From: Desmodus rotundus
Taxonomy: Eukaryota > Chordata > Mammalia > Chiroptera > Phyllostomidae
DNA length: 64,000 nucleotides
Reading direction: 5' to 3'
Assembly: GCF_022682495.2 (NCBI RefSeq)
Contig: NC_071396.1
Span: 51,952,022 to 52,016,021, forward strand
Shown here: piece after piece, positions 48,140 through 64,000 of the stretch
How the letters are laid out: the number at the start of each line of letters is the position of its first letter
Position numbering within the stretch: position 1 is the stretch's first letter
Made by a program: the position numbers and the translations under genes
Notes under the pieces: generated by a model
What the model saw: the letters and a program-made list of their open reading frames with translations, nothing else
Database searches by the model: none
Told to the model about the DNA's origin: nothing

Positions 48140-49962
48140 TTATTGATTATTCTATTACAGTTGTCCCATTCCCCCCCCACTCCACTCCATCCTGCCCACC
48201 CCCCCCCTCCCACATTCCCCCTCTATAGTTCATGTCCATAGGTCATACTTATAAGTTCTTTGGCTTCTACATTTCCTACACTATTTTTACCCTCCCCCTG
48301 TCTATTTTCCACCTATCATCTATGCTACTTATTCTCTGTACCTTTCCCCCCCTCTCCCCCTGCCACTCCCTTAATGACAACCCTCATGTTCTAGTTGTTT
48401 GCCTAGTTTGCTCTCGTTTTTGTTTTATGTGTGGCCGTTAATAACTGTGAGTTTGCTGTCATTTTTACTGTTCCTATTCTTGATCTTCTTTTTCTTAGGT
48501 AACTCCCTTTAACATTTCATATAATAAGGGCTTGGTGATGATGAACTTCTTTAACTTGACCTTATCTGAGAAGCACTTTATCTTCCCTTCCATTCTAAGT
48601 GATAGCTTTGCTGGATACAGTAATCTTGGATGTAGGTCCTTGCATTTAATCTTGGGTAATGTAATTATGATGTGCCTTGGCGTGTTCCTCCTTGGGTCCA
48701 GCTTCTTTGGGACTCTCTGAGCTTCCTGGACTTCCCGGAAGTCTATTTCCTTTGCCAGATTAGGGAAGTTCTCCTTCATTATTTGTTCAAATAAGTTTTC
48801 AATTTTTTGTTCTTCCTCTTCTCCTTCTGGCACCCCTATAATTCGGATGTTGGAACGTTTCAAGGCGTCTGGGAGGTTCCTAAGACTCTCCTCATTTTTC
48901 CAAGTTCTTGTTTCTTCATTCTTTTCTGGTTGGATGTTTGTTTCTTCCTTCTGGTCCACACCATTGATTTGAGTCCCAGTTTCCTTCTCATCGCTATTGG
49001 TTCCCTGAACATTTTCCTTTGTTTCTCTTAGCATAGGCTTCATTTTTTCATCTGTTTTTCGAATAGATTCAACCAAGTCTGTGAGCATATTGATAACCAG
49101 TGCTTTGAACTGTGCATCCGATAGGTTGGCTATCTCTTCGTCGCTTAGTTGTATTTTTTCTGGAGCTTTGAAGTGTTCTGTCATTTGGGCCATTTTTTTT
49201 GTTTGTTTGTCTTGGAGCGTCTGTTACTTTAAGGGGCGGAGCCTTAGGTGTTCACCAGGGCGGGGTAATGCTGGTCGCAGCGCTGTGATGCTGTACGTGG
49301 GGGAGGGGCCGAGAGGGAGCAATGGCGCCGGCCTCATTCTCCTCTGGCTTTCAATCTTTCGCTCCGCTACCCACAATCAAACTGGGACCCTCTGGTGCTG
49401 GTTCCCGAGTGGGTGGGCCTGTGCACACTCTAGGCCCCTGTGGGTCTCTCCAACAACCTCTCCTGTGAGGCTGGGAGTCTCTCCTGTTGCCGCCCCAACC
49501 CCCACGGGCGTTTTCAATCAGAGGTCTGAGGCTTTATTTCCCTGAGCTGGAGCCCTGGGTTACACGGGTCTGCTTCCCCGCCGTTCGTCAGGTTTATCTG
49601 TCGGCGAATGTGGTGACGCGGGGTGCTACCCACCGCTCTGTCTGCCCCACTCTCCACCACTCTGAGTCCGGCCCTCTGGGTTTATCTGTGCAAATGTGGG
49701 GCCACAGGGTCTGCTAGTGCTCAGACTGCCTGCGCCATTTGTCCCACACTCCGCCAGTCTCAGTCCCGCCACAGCCACGCGAGTCCTCTCCACCCCAGTG
49801 CCGTCTCCGCCCCTCCTACCAGTCTGGATGAATGTTTATTTTCTATTTCCTTGGTGTTGGTCCCCCTTGCTGTTTGATTCTCTGTCAGTTCTGGTTGTGC
49901 GAGGAGGCGCAGTGTGTCTACCTACGCCGCCATCTTGGTTCTCCCGCCACGAGCCTTCTTTT
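48091..49962 (-). mobile_element. Young half-L1 insertion unique to copy 2
   Basis: Antisense L1-derived element of 1,838 bp (48108-49945) between perfect 17-bp direct repeats GCCACGAGCCTTCTTTT (48091-48107 and 49946-49962). Copy 1 has one such sequence at 22064-22080, the empty site. On the minus strand it begins GGGAGAACCAAGATGGCGGC, has a GC-rich 5' region of about 750 bp, an open ORF1 of 232 codons, a 3' region of about 390 bp and an uninterrupted A tail (T run 48104-48132). No ORF2. The exact repeats, long pure A tail and empty allele indicate a recent insertion. Confidence 0.93.
48495..49193 (-). CDS. L1-type ORF1 (232 aa, internal deletion)
   Basis: Open frame for an L1 ORF1p-like RNA-binding chaperone starting MAQMTEHFKA. 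It has an acidic/charged N-terminal and coiled-coil-like part, then RSNIRIIGVPEG and ENFPNLAKEI, QEAQRVPKKLDPRR and PRHIIITLPK of the RRM domain. A jump of about 50 residues follows: after ITLPKIK it continues at CKDLHPRLLYP, omitting the stretch (with LSADFS and TLQARR) present in the sense element at 24590-24740. The frame is kept, but part of the RRM/C-terminal domain is gone, so normal RNA-chaperone function is doubtful. Immediately after it the element enters its 3' region; there is no ORF2. Confidence 0.85.
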   Translation of the reverse strand: MAQMTEHFKAPEKIQLSDEEIANLSDAQFKALVINMLTDLVESIRKTDEKMKPMLRETKENVQGTNSDEKETGTQINGVDQKEETNIQPEKNEETRTWKNEESLRNLPDALKRSNIRIIGVPEGEEEEQKIENLFEQIMKENFPNLAKEIDFREVQEAQRVPKKLDPRRNTPRHIIITLPKIKCKDLHPRLLYPAKLSLRMEGKIKCFSDKVKLKKFIITKPLLYEMLKGVT

Positions 49963-51254
49963 ATGAGAGAAAAGTAAAATTCTATTTTGTGTAAGCCATT
50001 GCTGTTATTGGTTCATGTATACTTTCTGGATGAAATTATAGAGAACATATATATTTATGTAGATATTAATAGATGTATAGATATTAAATAGATATGTATA
50101 AATTATATAAAACGTAATTCTAGCTGGTGTAGCAAACTTTTAATAAAGTGATATTTAAGCTAAGAACCAAAGAATGAATAGAAAAAATTGTCAGGCTTAT
50201 GTGCATATCTTAGAAATCCAGGTTTATTGAGAACAAGCAAAGCAAACAACTAAAGATTTAAGGAAAAAGTCACCTGTTAATACCATCAGGTAAGAAAAGA
50301 AGTTATTGCATCTAAGAAATACATACAGAAAGAGGGCTTTTGGAAAGTATGAACATAATAAATTAAAATCTCAATAGAAGGGTTTTAAGATAGGGCTAAG
50401 AATATACCCCAGATGATATTGTAAAAATAATTAAAAATGGCAAACAAGAGAGAAAAAACAGAAAAATAGAAAAATTAAAGTCCATATCAGAGGTCCAACA
50501 TCTGAATTGTAGTAGCTACAAAAAAAGAGGAAGAAAAAATTCAGTGAAGTAATTCATGCAAAATTTCTAAAGCTGGAGGAAATTAGTTTCCTAGTGGAAG
50601 GCCTTTACCAATTGTTCCATACAATGGATGCAAATAAGCTCAAACCAAGATATCAATGTTAAATTTAAAATGCTTGGGACAATGACAACACACTACAACA
50701 AGAAATAAAAATACAGCTCACATATAGAAGATATAAAATAAGATTTACTTTAGACTTAACAAACACATTGGTTTAGGGAGCTCATTGACAAAATATTTTA
50801 AAATACTGAAAAAAATTATTTCCAACCTAAAACCCTATAATCAGTCAAACTTCCAGTTAAGTTTGAGGATAAAATAAAAATAAGTTTATACGCTCAAGGT
50901 CACAATATAATTGAACTCTCATATACCTTTCTCTGGAAACTACATGAAGATATTAAAACGAGAGAGTGATCTAAGAGAGAAGAAGTCTGAAGAAATAGAA
51001 AAAAGAAGATCCAAAACATAATAGAGGTGAAATGAATCCTCAGATGATGTTGAAGGATGGTCCCAGGATAACAGTTGTATCTCAAATATAGACTAGGCAA
51101 GTTTGGAGCTGCATGAGACAGGCATTTTGAAGGATATCATCATCAAGTCCCCTGCTATATATCAATTGAATGAAACTATCGAATGATGTGATCTGTTAAA
51201 GCCACAGAGTAAACAAAGAAGAAGAAATAAAACCCTAGAAAAAGAAGATCCAAC
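49963..51254. other. AT-rich spacer (copy of 22081-23372)
   Basis: No gene seen. Confidence 0.5.
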
Positions 51255-51268
51255 AAGAATGAAAGGCA

Positions 51269-53170
51269 GGAGAACCAAGATGGGGGCGTAGGTAGACACA
51301 CTGCGCCTCCTCGCACAACCAGAACTGACAGAAAATCCAACGGCAAGGAAGTCCGACACCAAGGAGATAAAAAATAAACATTCATCCAGACCGGTAGGAG
51401 GGGTGGAGACGGACACCAGGGCGGAGAGGACTCGCGTTGCTGTGGCGGGACTGAGACTGGTGGAGTGTGGGACGAACGGGGCAGGCAGTCTGACCACGGA
51501 CAGAGCCTGAGGCCCCACATTCACGCACAGATAAAGCAGACGAACGGCTGGGAGCGAAGCAGACCACACAACCCAGGGCTCCAGCTCGGGGAAATAAAGC
51601 CTCAAACCTGATTGAAAACCCCCGTGGGGGTTGGGGCGGCAGCAGGAAAGACTCCCAGCCTCACAGGAGAGGTCATTGGAGAGACCCATAGGGGCCTAGA
51701 GTGTGCACAAGCCCACCCACTCAGGAACCAGCACCAGAGGGGCCCAGTTTGACTGTGGGTATCGGAGTGAAAGACTGAAATCCGGAGGAGAGTGAAGCGG
51801 GCGCCATTGCTCCCTCTCGGCCCCTCCCCCACATACAGCGTCACAGCACAGCAACCAGTGTTACCCAGCCCCTGTGAACACCTAAGGCTCCGCCCCTTTA
51901 AGTAACAGACGCACCAAGACAAAGAAAAAAAAATGGCCCAAATGACAGAACACTTCAAAGCTCCAGAAAAAATACAACTAAGTGAGGAAGAGATAGCCAA
52001 CCTATCGGATACACAGTTCAAAACACTGGTTATTAAGACGCTCACAGAATTGGGTGAATTTGTTCAAAAAGTAGATGAAAAAATGAAGCCTATGCTAAGA
52101 GAAACAAAGGAAAATGTACAGGGAACCAATAGTGATGTGAAGGAAACTGGGACTCAAATCAACAGTGTGGACCAGAAGGAAGAAAGAAACATCCAACCAG
52201 AAAAGAATGAAGAAATAAGAATTCGGAAAAATGAAGAGAGGCTTAGAAACCTCCAGGACATCTTGAAACGTTCCAACATCCAAATTATAGGGGTGCCAGA
52301 GGAGAAGAGGAAGAACAAAAAATTGAAAACTTATTTGAACAAATAATGAAGGAGAACTTCCCCAATCTGGCAAAGGAAATAGACTTCTGGGAAGTCCAGG
52401 AAGCTCAGAGAGTCCCAAAGAAGCTGGACCCAAGGAGGAACACACCAAGACACATCATAATTACATTACCCAAGATGAAACAGAAGGAGAGAATCTTAGA
52501 AGCAGCAAGAGAAAAGGACACAGTTACCTACAAAGGAGTTCCCATAATACTGTCAGCAGATTTCTCCAAAGAGACCTTACAGGCAAGAAGGGGCTGGAAG
52601 GAAGTATTCCAAGTCATGAAAGGCAAGGACCTACATCCAAGATTACTCTATCCAGGAAAGCTATCATTTAGAATGGAAGGGCAGATAACGTGCTTCTCAG
52701 ATAAGGTCAAGTTCAAGGAGTTCATCATCACCCAAGCCCTTATTATATGAAATGTTAAAGGGAGTTACCTAAGAAAAAGAAGATAAAGAATGTGAACAGT
52801 AAAAATGACAGCAAACTCACAGTTATTAATGACCACACCTAAAACAAAAACAAGAGCAAACTAAGCAAACAACTAGAACAGGAACAGAACCATAGAGATG
52901 GAGATCACATGGAGGGTTGTCAATAGGGGAGTGGGAGGGGGAGGGGGGAAAGATACAGAGAATAAGTAGCATAGATGATAGGTGGAAAATAGACAGGAGG
53001 AGGGTAAGAATAGTGTAGGAAATGTAGAAGCCAAAGAACTTCTAAGTATGACCCATGGACATGAACTATAGGGGGGGAATGTGGGAGGGAGGGAGTGGGC
53101 AGGATGGAGTGGAGTGGGGGGGGGGAATGGGACAACTGTAATAGCATAATCAATAAATATATTTTAAAAA
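51269..53170 (+). mobile_element. Half-L1 (HAL1-like) element, sense, copy 2
   Basis: Counterpart of 23387-25288, with the same target-site repeats and the same ORF1 frameshift. A few substitutions distinguish it (for example C for T at about 51312, T for C at about 51452). Confidence 0.85.
51933..52750 (+). pseudogene. L1-type ORF1 with one frameshift (copy 2)
   Basis: Two overlapping frames (51933-52346 and 52346-52750) identical in protein to the copy-1 ORF1 pieces. Broken at the same missing base after GVPE, so the break predates the duplication. Confidence 0.85.
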
Positions 53171-53184
53171 AAGAATGAAAGGCA

Positions 53185-55042
53185 AATAAAATTCCAAGAA
53201 AGACAATAAAGGAAAGTTCTAGAGTGATAGCTGTGCTTTAGATTTAGATACCTCCCACCTAATTAAGGGGAAACTGGTACCTCAGGAGACATTGGAATGA
53301 CCATGTGGAAAACTGTACTGAGAGGCAATAGGGAGTGTGGGATATAGCTAAAGAAAGCAAAGTGAATTAAAAAGTAAAGCAATTATTAACCAAGAAAAAA
53401 GTGAGAAAAAATATAATTAGTACACAACAATGTTCTCAATGATACTGAGAGTGAAGGAAGGTATTAAGGTCTTTGGAGGTGTATAGGAGGTAAAACTGAA
53501 CTTAACATAATAAAGAGCAACTGGTAATGTCTAAAATGAATTAATCAAGATACAGCAGAATACAGATTAATAGCAGAAGACATCAAAAAAAGAGTTTAAA
53601 ATGGCTGCCTATTGGAAAAGAAACTAGGGAACTGAGGAGGGAATGAGCAGAAAATTATTGCATTTTATTATAAGCCTCTTAGTATTATTTGATTTTGAAC
53701 CAAAGTTATATATTTTTAATGTGTTTTAAAAAATAAGTAAAATACAGCTCTTGCCAATCTCCCTAAGAATAAAAAGGAGGTAAAATAATAAATATTACTA
53801 ATAAGAACAGAGATACAGCTAAAGATATATAATATAATGAAAACATAATAAATTTGTTAAGTGGTTTTTAAATGAATGGTCTTTTAAAATAAAATACAAA
53901 TAACTTTCAAAGAAAACAAAACCTGTATAGATCAATAACCAAGGTAAAATGGAAAAGAGTCACAGATTCACCATGAGCAAAACCACCAAACCCAACCCAT
54001 TTAAAAGGCAAGTTGTAATTAAGCATGCAAAAATAGATGATTAAACATAAAAGCTATGCTGTATAGAAATAGATGAAAACCTTCCAGACCCATTCTATGA
54101 GGCTGGATAGTTTAACACCAAAACCATAGACATTAAACACACACGTGCATACACAGAGCCACATGGGCCAGGAAAATGCTAAAAGAACGTTGACACATCA
54201 AATCCATCTTTGCATTAAAACAATTATGTGTCATAGTTAACTATCATCATATCGAGAACTCAAGAATTAAGAAGCTAAAGAATAAAGGTACAATTTCAAC
54301 ACATCAAAATTACTTTAAAATATGAAAGAATAAAGAAAAAGAAGACTTTCTTGATCCAAACAAGGAGCATTTACCCCAAATCGAGATCAATCATCATAGC
54401 TAAAATTGAAATGCTGGGAGCAATTCCACAAAGCTAGGAATGATCTAGTTGCTATCGTTAATTTTAAGAGTATTCATTGCATACCCATGGAAATGCTGGC
54501 CATTGAAATTATATGTCAACAATAATTTAAGTTATATTGTTACTTAAAGTGGGTGAAGGATGAAGGTTGGGGAACAGAATGTGTTCCAGAAAATATCGTG
54601 GTTAAAGAGTGAACACCTTGAAACCAGAAGGATTATTTAATTCACGAGAAACAGAAAAGGGCCTTCACTCTGCAGTATGAACTCATTATTGTGAGGCTGT
54701 TAACAAACAGAGGTAGACTTCTTGATGAGGGCTTCATTTTCTTACATAGTCTTTGCTCTCAGTTTTAAAAGCAGGAGGTTTTCCTAGGTTTTACTGCTGA
54801 TGGGGATTCAGAGTTTAATGTCATGCCCCTAGATTAAGAAAAACAACATATTTATTTTTCTATGAACTCAGACTATAAGAGGGGCGGACGACATAAGCAC
54901 TCACTGGCATTACTGTGACCGTTTGAGGAAAAAGATGGAACGGAACCTCAAAGACCCTGGGGGACTTAAAACCACGCCAGCTGCTCTTCTTTCAATCCAC
55001 CATCTTTTTGTTCTATTCTTGAAAACGGGAATGACATCCACA
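53185..55042. other. AT-rich spacer before gene 7 (copy of 25303-27160)
   Basis: No gene seen. Confidence 0.5.
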
Positions 55043-55065
55043 AACCGCAAGGTGGCGCTGCTGCC
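55043..55065 (+). promoter_or_regulatory. Divergent PCDHB CSE of gene 7
   Basis: Same sequence as the gene 4 element (AACCGCAAGGTGGCGCTGCTGCC), about 256 bp before the ATG. One extra C and a G-to-C change lie between it and the ATG (about 55263-55272). Confidence 0.82.
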
Positions 55066-55231
55066 TAAAAAGAGGGGAAAGACTCACAAAGGATGTTGCA
55101 GATTCCAGGGCTCAGAGAAAAGCTGGCGAGTCAGAAAGGTACAGGAAAGGAACCCGTGGCAACCGGAGCTGTGGAAGAGTGGGGCTCCCGCCCCACAAGC
55201 ATTGCTGTTACAGCTCATTTCTAAGCGTTAG

Positions 55232-57691
<2,460 letters not shown>

Positions 57692-57703
57692 TAAAGAATG
57701 AAA

Positions 57704-57709
57704 AATAAA
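57704..57709 (+). terminator. Poly(A) signal of gene 7
   Basis: AATAAA just after the stop, identical to that of gene 4. Confidence 0.55.
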
Positions 57710-58356
57710 TGTATTGTGTCTATGAATACATACCTAAGAAATGTATCCTCTATTGCATGTAGAGGAGTGCTTTCACATTATTTGAAGTATTCTTAAAGAA
57801 GGTCACAGAATAAATTTACACAGAAATGGATACAACTTTAGCCCTAAGAAACCTCCACAAAACGTGGAATATATGTGTCTATTTTATCTCTAGCAATTAT
57901 GCATTGTGCGCAGTCTATTAAGTGACAAACCTTGTTTGAGATGTTGTAAATCAATGCTCATCGTCTTTGAACTCTACTGCTTTTTTATTTTCTTGTTTGA
58001 TTTCAGTGCTGTAGCTGTATACCTTCCCTAAGTTTTAGAAGCACAGATTACACAGTATGTTTTAAAGTTTTTTGAAAAGTACTTACTGGACATCATACAC
58101 TATTTTAACACTTTTAGTCTTAGAAATAAACCTATGAGAAGTATTTTTGAAATAAGCAAATAGAGGCTCAGTAAATTCACTGAGGCCATCTACTAATACA
58201 CGGGAGAACTAAGTATCTTTTCTAAATCTCTCTGCTGTTGGGATCTTGCTATGACGCTGTACTCTCTTTCCTGTCATTAGATATCACATTGCAAGTTTCT
58301 CCACAATTAGAGAGAAGCAACCTTTTCCTCACTTATATTTCTGTTCAATCTTTTTC
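57710..58356. other. 3' flank of gene 7 (copy of 29827-30473)
   Basis: No gene seen. Contains the duplicate of the possible MIR fragment. Confidence 0.4.
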
Positions 58357-58561
58357 CTTTTTTTAGATTTTATTTATTTATTTTTAGAGAGAGGGAAGGA
58401 AGGGAGAGAAACATCAACGTGTGGTTGCCTTTCATGTGGTCCCCAGTGGCCCCCCACTGGGAACCTGGCCTGCAACCCCGGCATGCGCACTGACTGGGAA
58501 TCGCCCAGCGCCCCTGTGATTTGCAGCCCACACTCAGTCCTCTCAGCTATACTAACCAGGT
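58357..58561 (-). repeat. VES-type SINE (copy of 30474-30678)
   Basis: Antisense SINE flanked by exact GTTCAATCTTTTTC repeats on both sides. Confidence 0.88.
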
Positions 58562-58575
58562 GTTCAATCTTTTTC

Positions 58576-60443
58576 TATATTTGGAAATAATAATGTATTT
58601 GTTGGCCTCACATTTTATACTCTTCTAAATTAATAATCCAGCTTTTCTGAAGTAATTATTTAATTATTATTGTTAAAGCTCTGGCCTGACCAAATCTCAA
58701 GTTTAAAAAATGGAAAGATCAATTTGTGTTTTTTCCTTGTCTCAACATATGACCATTTCCCAGAAAAGATTAATGACCCTGAATAGAAATATCACATAAT
58801 TTTGGTTTCTTAATTAGTTTATTGATTTCCTCACATTGTAGTAATGTTTCTACAGTAGTCCTTACCTACCTTTTAAAACACATTTTCCTCCTTTAATTTA
58901 AAAGTTTGTTTTTAAAGCTTCTAATTCAATATGCCACAGTGCTGAATCAGGAAAGTATAAGAAAAAGAATCGTTTTGAATATGTAATATCAAAAAAACAA
59001 ATTACAATTAAATTGTTTAGAGATGCTGGGGAGTTAAGGAGAAGCTGTGTTTGTTATCATAATCCATAACTGCTTTCTCTTAAACATTCTCCAGATAATT
59101 TTCACACAGCTGTATTGAATGTGTTATAAATTACAGGTGACTTTTAAGATAGTATTATTACTGTGCATTACTAACAGGATATAATCTAAGAACAAGAAAA
59201 ACCCCAGAGTGGTAGAATTTTACATTGTTTTCGTATTGTCAGGATAAAATTATCCAGTTTTTTAAAAAGCAAATGAATGACATGGGAAAGGAGAGGAGGA
59301 AAACTTCTGCAATGAAAAAAGAGTAATGTGTTGTGAATCTTGTCTGGATCTTGATTTAAACAACTGTGAAAGAATTGGAGAAAAACTGAACATAGATGCA
59401 TATATACACTGCTGTTGGGGTCTTGCCATGTGTCTGAAGCCAATAATATTAGCATAGTTTCTTAGGTATGGTATCGCTTTGTAGTTGTTGTTTAGGTCAT
59501 TAAACATTAGAAGTGTATAATGAAATATTTATAGGCAAAAATTTAGTTTGTTTGGGATATGAGAATGTTAGCGATATATACAATTTTTGAAAAAATATTT
59601 ATAATTGTTGAAGCTAGTTATGAGTTCCTGTGGGTCCATCATATTATTCTCCTTCTGTATGGGGTTTGAATTTTTTCAAAATAAAAGTTTTTTTAAAGAT
59701 TGGCACTGAAAGAAGAGGAGTTAACAAATACAGGAATCCTTCTGAATCCAGAATCACCGCTGCTATCGCAGACTATACCTCTGTTAGGCAGACTCTCCAG
59801 CCCTTCCTCATGTCACCATTTAACACGGAAACTTCCATCTGAGCTAATTCTGCTCACGCACTATTCCACCACGCAAATATTGGGTGTTTTTCTAGTCATG
59901 GCAATGGACTCATGCAAACTCAGCTACCTGGTGGCATCACATTACATGCCTGGTTTGCGTGTGTGTCTCAAAGGTTAATCTGTCTCTGCCTCAGTGTCCT
60001 CATTTGTATGGGGGGAACTCACAGCAGCCCGAGGTAGTAGGTACCATTATAATCTCTATCTTGCAGATGAGAAAACTAAGGCAGAGGTTAAATAATTTTT
60101 CCAAGGTTCATAGATAGCTACTAATTATTCCCATAGTCCATGGCAATAAAAGAGTATTCTGAAAGCATTCGATGTTACTCCAATTACATATTTAAAACTT
60201 TTCTGCATATATTTCTTCTCGACCAGGCTGTGACAAAAATATTTTCTTTTTGTTCCAATCTCAGTTATCATTACTAAAGCTAAAAGGCTCCTACTAATAT
60301 CATTTCTCTTGTGTGGACCTCAGACTATTGTCTGCACCCGTAAGGTCCAGCGATAGTAAGGTTAGTGTTACAACCTGTACAATACAGGCTAGGTTAGAAA
60401 TAGTGCATCCGTTTTCATCACGGAAAAATGTAAGATCCTGTAA
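58576..60443. other. Spacer before gene 8 (copy of 30693-32560)
   Basis: No gene supported. MIR-like fragments at about 59968-60028 (+) and 60038-60133 (-) as in copy 1. Confidence 0.5.
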
Positions 60444-60466
60444 GGACGCGTGGTGGCGCTGCAGGA
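60444..60466 (+). promoter_or_regulatory. PCDHB promoter CSE of gene 8
   Basis: GGACGCGTGGTGGCGCTGCAG, 254 bp (from ACGC) before the ATG; identical to gene 5. Confidence 0.9.
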
Positions 60467-60678
60467 TAAGAAGGTACAAACCGGAACCGCTACTGGGGCT
60501 CCATTAACATGCAAAACTCACCAGCAGAGCCTGGAAACCCTCAGGAAGCTAGGGTGTCACAGAAGGACTGGGTCCTCCAAAAAGAACTGCTCACTGGAAT
60601 ATTTCTGAGGTATCCTGTGCAATAATCACGGTCTCAGATACCGAGTTCTTCATAGCTCAGCAGAACCAGCATTGCTAG

Positions 60679-63096
<2,418 letters not shown>

Positions 63097-64000
63097 CAAT
63101 AATTGTTTATCTTATTCCAAATATTTAAAATTGGTAAGTTCGTGGTGATGGTTTTCTGGCAACCTATTATGAATTTTTAAATCACACTAAGCTTCCTTAC
63201 AATTTTAAAAATATTATTCCTTTGTTGTAAAGAATGGTATCTTTTCTTCATTACTGTAAAAGATAAATGGTCCTAAATGTTGCCTCTTAAAAGACTGGTG
63301 AAGTCCATAGTTGTACAAACCTGTGTTCTGGAATAGCTTACGAATGCGTTAGGGGGAAACAGTGAGAAGTTAATTCTGTATAGTTGATTGTGTTTTCCTG
63401 AGACTTTCAGTTTATTAGTTTTGAAACTTATAAGGTATGTAAAAGCAGAAACACACGAACACGTGTAGGGCTGCCAAACCAGGAAGGCAGGAGAACCTGC
63501 ACCGTGAGGATTTGGTTCTTGCTTTATTCTGATCTCCTAGTACTTGTCTTTGATGCTGTTTTCTCTCAAAATTTTTTTTAGTAATCATGTTTCTTTTCAT
63601 TAGTATATTAGTGTTAGTTTTAATTTAGTTTTTTAATTACTTTCCATTTAGTTTCATTGATGTTCAAAGGTGGGGGAAACCTACACAGTGTTTATCTAGT
63701 GAATTGAAGTAGCATAGCCATGAAATTGGCTTTTCCCATTTGAGAAATACGAGAAATATGGATAACCTGTGACAGAAAAATGCAGTGACCAGCCAGTGCC
63801 CATTCATCTTGTCTACTTTCTAACTGCACTTAGGACATTACTGGGCTTATTCAAAAAATGCATTTTGCCAACCTCCTTGGCAGCTAGAATGGAGCATTTG
63901 ACCAGGTTTTAGTCAATGAGATGTACATACTGATGTTGTGGAAGACTTCCAACAGAGCTGTTTAAGGGGAGATGACTCATCTAGGAAGGGGTCCATTTTT
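63097..64000. other. 3' flank of gene 8 (copy of 35214-36117)
   Basis: AT-rich, no gene seen. Still fully alignable to copy 1 at the last base, so the duplication extends beyond the window. Confidence 0.6.

Overview
The window is mammalian genomic DNA, almost certainly from a bat. The interspersed repeats are tRNA-derived SINEs of the VES type (a head like CCTGGCTGGTGTGGCTCAGT, a CT-rich stretch and an AATAAATAAAATCTTT tail), which are characteristic of yangochiropteran bats. Genus and species cannot be read from the sequence.

The locus is part of the clustered protocadherin beta (PCDHB) array. Seven intact single-exon genes of 795-798 codons and one frameshifted copy all lie on the + strand: gene 1 (2060-4447), gene 2 (disrupted, 9297-11646), gene 3 (14437-16827), gene 4 (27418-29808), gene 5 (32817-35213), gene 6 (40464-42854), gene 7 (55301-57691) and gene 8 (60700-63096). 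Each encodes a signal peptide, six cadherin (EC) domains, one membrane segment and a short tail. A CTCF-type conserved sequence element (CSE, core TGGTGGCGCTGCAG) lies about 250-266 bp before every ATG, and each gene is probably transcribed from its own promoter. EC1 to mid EC4 differ between paralogs. The stretch from late EC4 to the start of the cytoplasmic tail (about 1 kb, very GC-rich) is nearly identical in all eight, which indicates gene conversion.

The right half is a near-perfect tandem duplication. About 16.2-36.1 kb is repeated at about 42.2-64.0 kb, with a period of 26,027 bp. The junction lies inside the homogenised part of gene 6, so gene 6 has its own 5' half joined to the 3' half and downstream flank of gene 3. 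Genes 7 and 8 are copies of genes 4 and 5. Copy 2 carries an extra 1,838-bp antisense L1-derived insertion with a 17-bp target-site duplication; copy 1 shows the empty site. That insert, and an older sense-strand relative present in both copies, have an L1-like 5' region and ORF1 but no ORF2, like half-L1 (HAL1) elements.

Other features are a PCDHB tail relic behind genes 3 and 6, a decayed orphan PCDHB promoter near 7.5 kb, many SINEs, old L1/HAL1/MIR fragments and a MaLR-like solo LTR. The spacers between genes are AT-rich and otherwise show no gene. No RNA gene, CRISPR array or prokaryotic feature was seen. Gene numbers here are positional labels; orthology to named PCDHB genes of other mammals cannot be settled from the sequence alone.
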